From Marchantia polymorpha subsp. ruderalis (taxonomy: Eukaryota; Streptophyta; Marchantiopsida; Marchantiales; Marchantiaceae), in contig AP031353.1 in assembly GCA_037833965.1 (NCBI GenBank), positions 27,964,501 through 28,028,500 on the forward strand: DNA of 64,000 nucleotides. The letters are read 5' to 3'. Numbering within the stretch: the first letter of the stretch is position 1; the number at the start of each line of letters is the position of its first letter. Shown piece by piece: positions 58,461 to 64,000 of the stretch. Below the pieces are notes generated by a model that saw nothing but the letters and a program-made list of their open reading frames with translations, was not told the DNA's origin and ran no database searches. A program made the translations under genes and the position numbers.

Positions 58461-61400
58461 ATCGAATCGCATAAACAAAGGAGCATGAGAATCTCTCGTT
58501 TGCTACCAAGTACCAAGTGATATAGCAAAAAAGATGGAAAATCCCATCCTTTTTGCCCTACATGAAAGACATCAAACTGGTGTGATGAGATAGGGCTGGC
58601 CGCAATAGCACGAAGAAAAATATGTGACTTCGCATATATTGAACTTCCTAGTGAACACATCTAAGTGTTTATCATTTCAATATATAGTTATTTTAATGTT
58701 ATATTTAAATCAATTTCTCTCATAGGAATTGCATAAATTACTGTTCTTGGAACGGTAATTTAGATACACATTGATTCCTAAGTCTGTACAAACTACTACT
58801 AAAAATGAAAAATACGTGGGATGATAAGCTCTCTCTCACTTGGTGACATGATAAATTTGTCATCATTTGTTAGGTTTACCTCTAAAGATGATGTTTTTTT
58901 GCGCTTATACTACACATCGAAATGTAGATGATGTCATTTCAGCCACCATCCGTAATAACTCACTCCAAATATTATAATTACAAGATTTTTAATACCATAC
59001 TATTTCTCTTGAACTAAGTATGTTATAAATCAAATCAATTGCAATAAACAAACAATGAAAGAATTATGCATCTTCATGTGAAAAGAAGCCGCATACATTT
59101 TATGGCATCCTAAGTATTTAAATCTGTACTATGATGAACTAATGAAACTGATCCAGTTCAAATCCAACTGAATGTAAAACCATATACTTAATTATAAAAA
59201 TATGTATGGATCGATCAAAGTTCACATCACCATTATTAACAATTTTTGATAGGTTAGTCCTTATCGGTTTTCTTCCTTCATAGATATCATTCTGATTTTT
59301 TGTAAACAAATATCTAATTTTTATATATTTTTATTTTGAAATGCTAAATCCAAAAAAAAAATTCTTTTTAATAGCTGTATAATAAATACCTTGCTCAATT
59401 CTCCAAATATAAAGATATTATATTTATGTTCAACATGATACTTCTGATATAATCCAAATTTACATACTTATTGTGGATTATGTAAATGTGAAAATAAAAA
59501 AAAAAACTGCTTTTTCACAATTATGATAGTCAATTGATGTAGTTACAAACAAATACTCATGTTTAGATCCATCATTAAGTGAAAAAAAATGCATAACCAA
59601 TAAGCAATTGACATAAGAACCTGCTCTAACCGTATATTATTCATGCTTAAATTATGTACATATAAGTTTTATATTCGCAAAATAAATTTTCTTTCAAATC
59701 TATACTAATAATTTTCTTTCTTCTTACAGTGATATATTGTTAATTTTCATTATTTTCTTTGATATATTCAAGAATCAGTGATTTCGATATAAAATAAATA
59801 ATATATAATATGATGTAAATTTGAAATTAATTTTTATCTTTTTTAAATGCTTTCAAGTATTCATGTAAGAAATTTTCAAAATTAAGAACAAATGAATGTA
59901 TATTTTTATCTCTAACATGAATCCTACATCATATTCATCAAGACTTTTTATTTACTGAAAAATATTTTCATATTCTTAATAATTTTTATGAATTATTTTA
60001 TTTTAATATTAAAAGCTATAATTATTCATGATTCAATACATGTATATTTATTATTTATCAATTATATATACATATATACTACTACATCATGATTCATAAT
60101 CATAAATATAAATTGATAGTCTTTAATTTATCGGAAAAGGTGTTGTAACAAGTTGAGTATCAAATTGTGTGCGTTCTTTCTATCACATATAATAGTTTAT
60201 TCAATTTTTTATAACGATATTATGATGAAGTGATTTTACATTAATTTTTTGTAACATTGTTAGCTAAATTGTTGATACTTTTAATCATATATCATTAATG
60301 ATGATTTTTCATTTATTACTTTCATTTTATTTATTTTCTTACTAAAAATATATCATATCGGAAAAATAGTTACATACTTCTCAATTAACAAACTTCTTAA
60401 ATTCATTTAAAATATTTCTCAATTTCAGTACATTCAGAAAAAATTTTCATTTTTTTCTTAAATTCGAAAAATGAAAATATTAAATATTTATATATTTATA
60501 TATTTACCTAATTTAGATTAAACCATCTTCCATTTGATATATAGAATTTAAAATCATTATGAAGCTAGTTGATTTTGATCACTTCTACAAAATAGTCGGT
60601 GTTCATATTTAAGATGTTCGGAACAGAGAATGCATTTTGAAGAAGTATTTTCAGATTTTGACTAATTGTGGAATCTGTTATAGATACTATTCAAGAATAC
60701 AGAATAGGAGTTGTAACTCTTCATACAGAACTCAATATTTTACTTTATTCTGTGTGATTTGAAAACCTAATGGGTTTATGTAAAAATTAAAACTCATGCG
60801 TAGATCCTCTGGAAATGTTTGATATTCTCCTATTCTCCAACCTACGTTAAAAAATGAAATCACTTATTACAAATCACCATAATACTCAGATAAAAAGAAT
60901 ATGCGACGCCTTTTATGTTAGAATATACTGTGAAATGCTCTTTAACAAACTTATTTGTTTTCCACGTCCTGTATAAATCGTCCTGACTGGGTAAATATTT
61001 ATAGATATCTTAAGCTGGAAACACTTGCAACTGAAAGTTCTGAAGAGTTTTTCAACTTTTAATGTCAACATGCACGCTGCTCATCGTCAAAGGTTCATGA
61101 AACATCACCCTAAATAAGGACAAACAAATAATTTAGAGCATACTGCATCCATTCCCTAGTGACATAACATTGACATCAAAAGTTTCGCAAAGTGACGTAA
61201 GTATTCTTCCCAATGGCCTCGCACGAGAAACTTCTAAGTTTCGTTGCTATTATTTGGCTTTTCTTAGGTGAGCTGTATGACAATACAACAGCTCGATAAT
61301 CATAGAGGATTCTTAAGCCTTAAACTTTTTGCTCTAACCTCTACTTGTGGAAATTGAATACAATAAGATACAAGCGAGTTCATCGCCTAACAAAAGCTTT

Positions 61401-62100
61401 GAATAACTCTCATTAAATTAGACTCGCTAGTACATAGCTAAATTCTCTTCAAAGTACACACGAAAGATCCATAGATATTTGAGAATTTGTACTATGCACA
61501 GTGTACTTATCTATGGAAACAATTTTCATGTGTGCTGTTCCTCATAGCAGATTTATTCTGGTTTATCTGAGGTCTAATGCTAGGAATGATGATTACGCAT
61601 CATTTGTGGACCATCAATGTCTAGCTATCAATCATGCAATACAAAGGCTACTTCTTTATGATCAGGGGGTCCGTTGACTTGGTAGCGCAGTTTGTGATCT
61701 CATAACTTGGGATGTATAACCCATCACTGAAGGGTATTTTTCATTGATTTAAAGTCAAGCAACTAAGACGAAAATTTTCAATTTCTCAAGATACAATCAC
61801 ATCTCCTTGTTCACGTGTTTTTCTCATCAATTTATATTTTCTTTATTGCTACGTTATTCTTTTATCATGATTTATTAAAATCATTTTGATTTTGACTTTA
61901 AATATTTTCCTGATGTTAGAAACTTGTCACAATTACATGTAGTACTTAAGAGAATCCAAGTGAAACATGTGTTAGTTTTTACGAATTTGTAAGTGGCTGA
62001 AAACTATCTTTGTCATTTACTAACTGTGTGAAAGATTTTGCTAGATCTGCATATGGAAAAATATTCTTCGCATGAAATCAATACACCTAACTTCGATTTC

Positions 62101-62161
<61 letters not shown>

Positions 62162-62879
62162 ATCTATAAATGAAGATAAATATTTTTCAGAAGAATGTGC
62201 AAATTTTTACAAGATCCTTCAACACTTATCTGTAGATAATTTAAAATATAATGATCAAATTTTATTGCATTTTTCTGCTTCTGCTATTATTTAATCAAAT
62301 TTCTTACTCATGACGTATGCATATTTTGTTAGAATCATCGACATTTCAAAATTGGTTGAATTTTTTTGAAATCTATATCCAAAAATGTAAATTTTCAACA
62401 ATGAAATTAAAAATATTCATTTTCAAAATAGTATTTTCCGATAGATGAGAGATTATCATTCATCAACCAAACTTTACAACCAACTCAACAAACATATCTT
62501 CAATTCATATATATTGCATAAACATTTGCACATATCTTGTCAAGATAATAATAAATTTAAAAACGAACACCCTGTTATGTTTACCAATACTATTGGATGA
62601 TTTGAGAATTTTTAAGATGTAGAATTTCTTGATACGTATTTTCAAAACTTTTGGAATTCTCATATTTCTATAGATAGTAATACTTTTTTATCAACAGTAA
62701 GTTGTGAATTTCAAATCATCTACTTCATCCCAATAATTATATATATGTTTACCGTCAAACAAGCATCTAATCTCTCTCCTGATGAAATAATAAACCCATG
62801 CTAGGCACTCCCCTAGAAGTTTACAGGGTGTTTTAAATTCCCAACATATTTTGTAAAATTTTTTGAATATACGAGGTTA
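58461..62879. other. AT-rich desert, no supported gene
   Basis: More than 4 kb of very AT-rich DNA with no open frame above about 60 codons on either strand between 58.7 and 62.8 kb. It contains a long (TA)n tract at 62105-62157. A weak tRNA-like patch near 61667-61735 was examined and rejected. Confidence 0.65.
62105..62157. repeat. (TA)n microsatellite, about 26 units
   Basis: Uninterrupted alternating t and a over some 53 bases within the AT-rich desert. Tracts like this are usually highly variable in length between individuals and can extrude cruciforms. Confidence 0.97.
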
Positions 62880-64000
62880 GTGTTAAGGGACATATTAAAC
62901 TCATGTGATTTTCTTTCTAGATATAATCTATTGTTCAATCTCCACCCTCATTATGGTCGTGTAAGTGCAGTGTGCCTTGACTACAAATTCTATAAAATTT
63001 GCTGTCATGCATGTCTTCACTTGAGGAGGAAAAGAGTACATCAATCGGGATTGGAGTTGTAGTTACGGGTGGGAAAGGATCCAGCAAGAAGATGGCTCGA
63101 ACGAGTACATAGCTAGTACCAGTACAGTTCATGTTGGCTGAAGGACTCACTACGAGGGTATTAACAGGCAGAACACCTCATTGAATATCCTTCTAGATAA
63201 GAGAGAACCAAAGTCCCTCTTGCTGCTCGGGCTGGGTCCGGCCTCGTGCCCCAAAGTACGCTGAGCATTAAACATTGGTGGCAGTTCAACACACGATTCA
63301 GTCTCAAAGATGCAGCTTTAACTTATCCTACATATTCCCCTACAAATTTCGCGCATATTGCACAGATTCGTGCACACTTGCCTCAGGCAGATATTATTTT
63401 CTCCAATTCCATCCCATTACTGCGCGTGTAAGACCGGTCTCTATTGGTTCCAATTTCTACCCCTCATCCGTTCACGGAGACGGATGCGGTCAAGCCATCG
63501 AGCAAGACCTCGGTATCAACCCATGTGCCGGTAGCAGTATTTGCTCGTCGTTCCAATATGGGAGATGTTCTGCAGGAGATGTCTCTCTCGAGTCCATCAA
63601 GTTACAGCTAATCACCAGACATGAAATTCTCCACAACTCACAGAGCGAGTGATTGATATTGGGAACACCAGTCACATATCACTCGAACCCATTCACGTAA
63701 ACGTGCTATCCCGTCGCACCGTAACAATCCAGAGTGGTCGATTAGTTCTTCGCCCTTGCAAGAGGCAATCGATTCATACAATCCTCGGACGAGGCAGCCG
63801 GGCAGGCCCGAGAGAACTACAGAGGAGGGGGAGCCACAGTTCCCCGATTCTCCCAGATTCGTGACTCGGATGCCACGTGGCGCCCGGCCTGCTGCAGCAA
63901 GGCGAGCACTACAGAGGAACAAGAGCTTAGCGGCGGAGCGAGACCTGCCCCAGTAAGTCGGAAAGGGGAGGTGACTGGACCAACTCGGTCGCGGAGAAAC
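62880..64000. other. Window edge, possible start of a gene at 63868 (+)
   Basis: Composition becomes GC-rich from about 63200, as it does ahead of the confident genes in this window. ATG at about 63868 opens 'MPRGARPAAARRALQRNKSL' and reaches a donor-like 'ccccagtaagtcgg' at about 63950, so this could be a first exon. It could equally be a GC-rich leader. A plus-strand frame at 63275-63652 ('GSNFYPSSVHGDGCGQAIEQ') is unassigned. Confidence 0.2.

Noticed and set aside
61667..61735. tRNA-like patch with a GGTAGCGCAG-type box and CAT at an anticodon-like position
   Set aside because: A consistent cloverleaf with a GTTCGA-type T loop could not be formed. At best a decayed tRNA.

Overview
The window looks like nuclear DNA of a land plant, most likely a bryophyte such as a moss. 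PGR5 and a plant-type ARP3 are both present. Genes are sparse, their introns are short GT-AG introns, and their leaders are GC-rich CpG-like stretches set in long AT-rich intergenic DNA. Species cannot be fixed from sequence alone.

Six genes can be read with confidence. They are a single-exon DUF2921 membrane protein (9126-12437 +), a ten-exon actin-related protein 3 gene (15201-19522 +, 429 aa), a four-exon dihydroneopterin aldolase with a mitochondrial-type presequence (27412-28583 +, 200 aa), a single-exon secreted dirigent protein (30823-31389 -), a two-exon PGR5 (44884-45666 -, 134 aa) and a three-exon TMEM42/EamA-like membrane protein (52969-53705 +, 119 aa). They are unrelated housekeeping, photosynthetic and cell-wall functions and do not form a cluster.

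The rest is dominated by decayed mobile DNA and AT-rich spacer. A hAT-like transposase relic fills about 0.45-2.46 kb. A second relic, of DUF4371/hAT type, lies at 24.1-25.7 kb between GCCAC/GTGGC palindromes. A nested inverted-repeat (foldback-like) element spans 36.0-38.3 kb; one arm contains a large palindrome and the centre holds a coding-like fragment. A poly-G/poly-C transposon end abuts the dirigent promoter. Several coding-like but unidentified or broken stretches occur: 29.36-29.58 (+), 34.08-35.18 (-), 39.1-42.2 (-), 48.08-49.5 (-), 57.4-57.7 (-) and 57.96-58.46 (+, interrupted by two TGA codons).

Layout: 0-7.5 kb mobile relic and spacer; 7.5-19.6 kb DUF2921 and ARP3; 19.6-27.4 kb AT-rich spacer with the second hAT relic; 27.4-31.6 kb FolB and dirigent; 32-44.8 kb repeats, foldback element and broken coding stretches; 44.9-46.5 kb PGR5 and its GC-rich upstream region; 46.5-53.7 kb spacer, a decayed LRR-like region and TMEM42; 53.7-64 kb spacer, one interrupted ORF and an AT desert with a long (TA)n tract. 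I did not find convincing evidence of a new biological system. The best leads are the mitochondrial-type FolB presequence, the phase-incompatible cryptic exon inside ARP3, the foldback element with its cargo, and the TGA-interrupted ORF with a 21-nt GT-AG segment.
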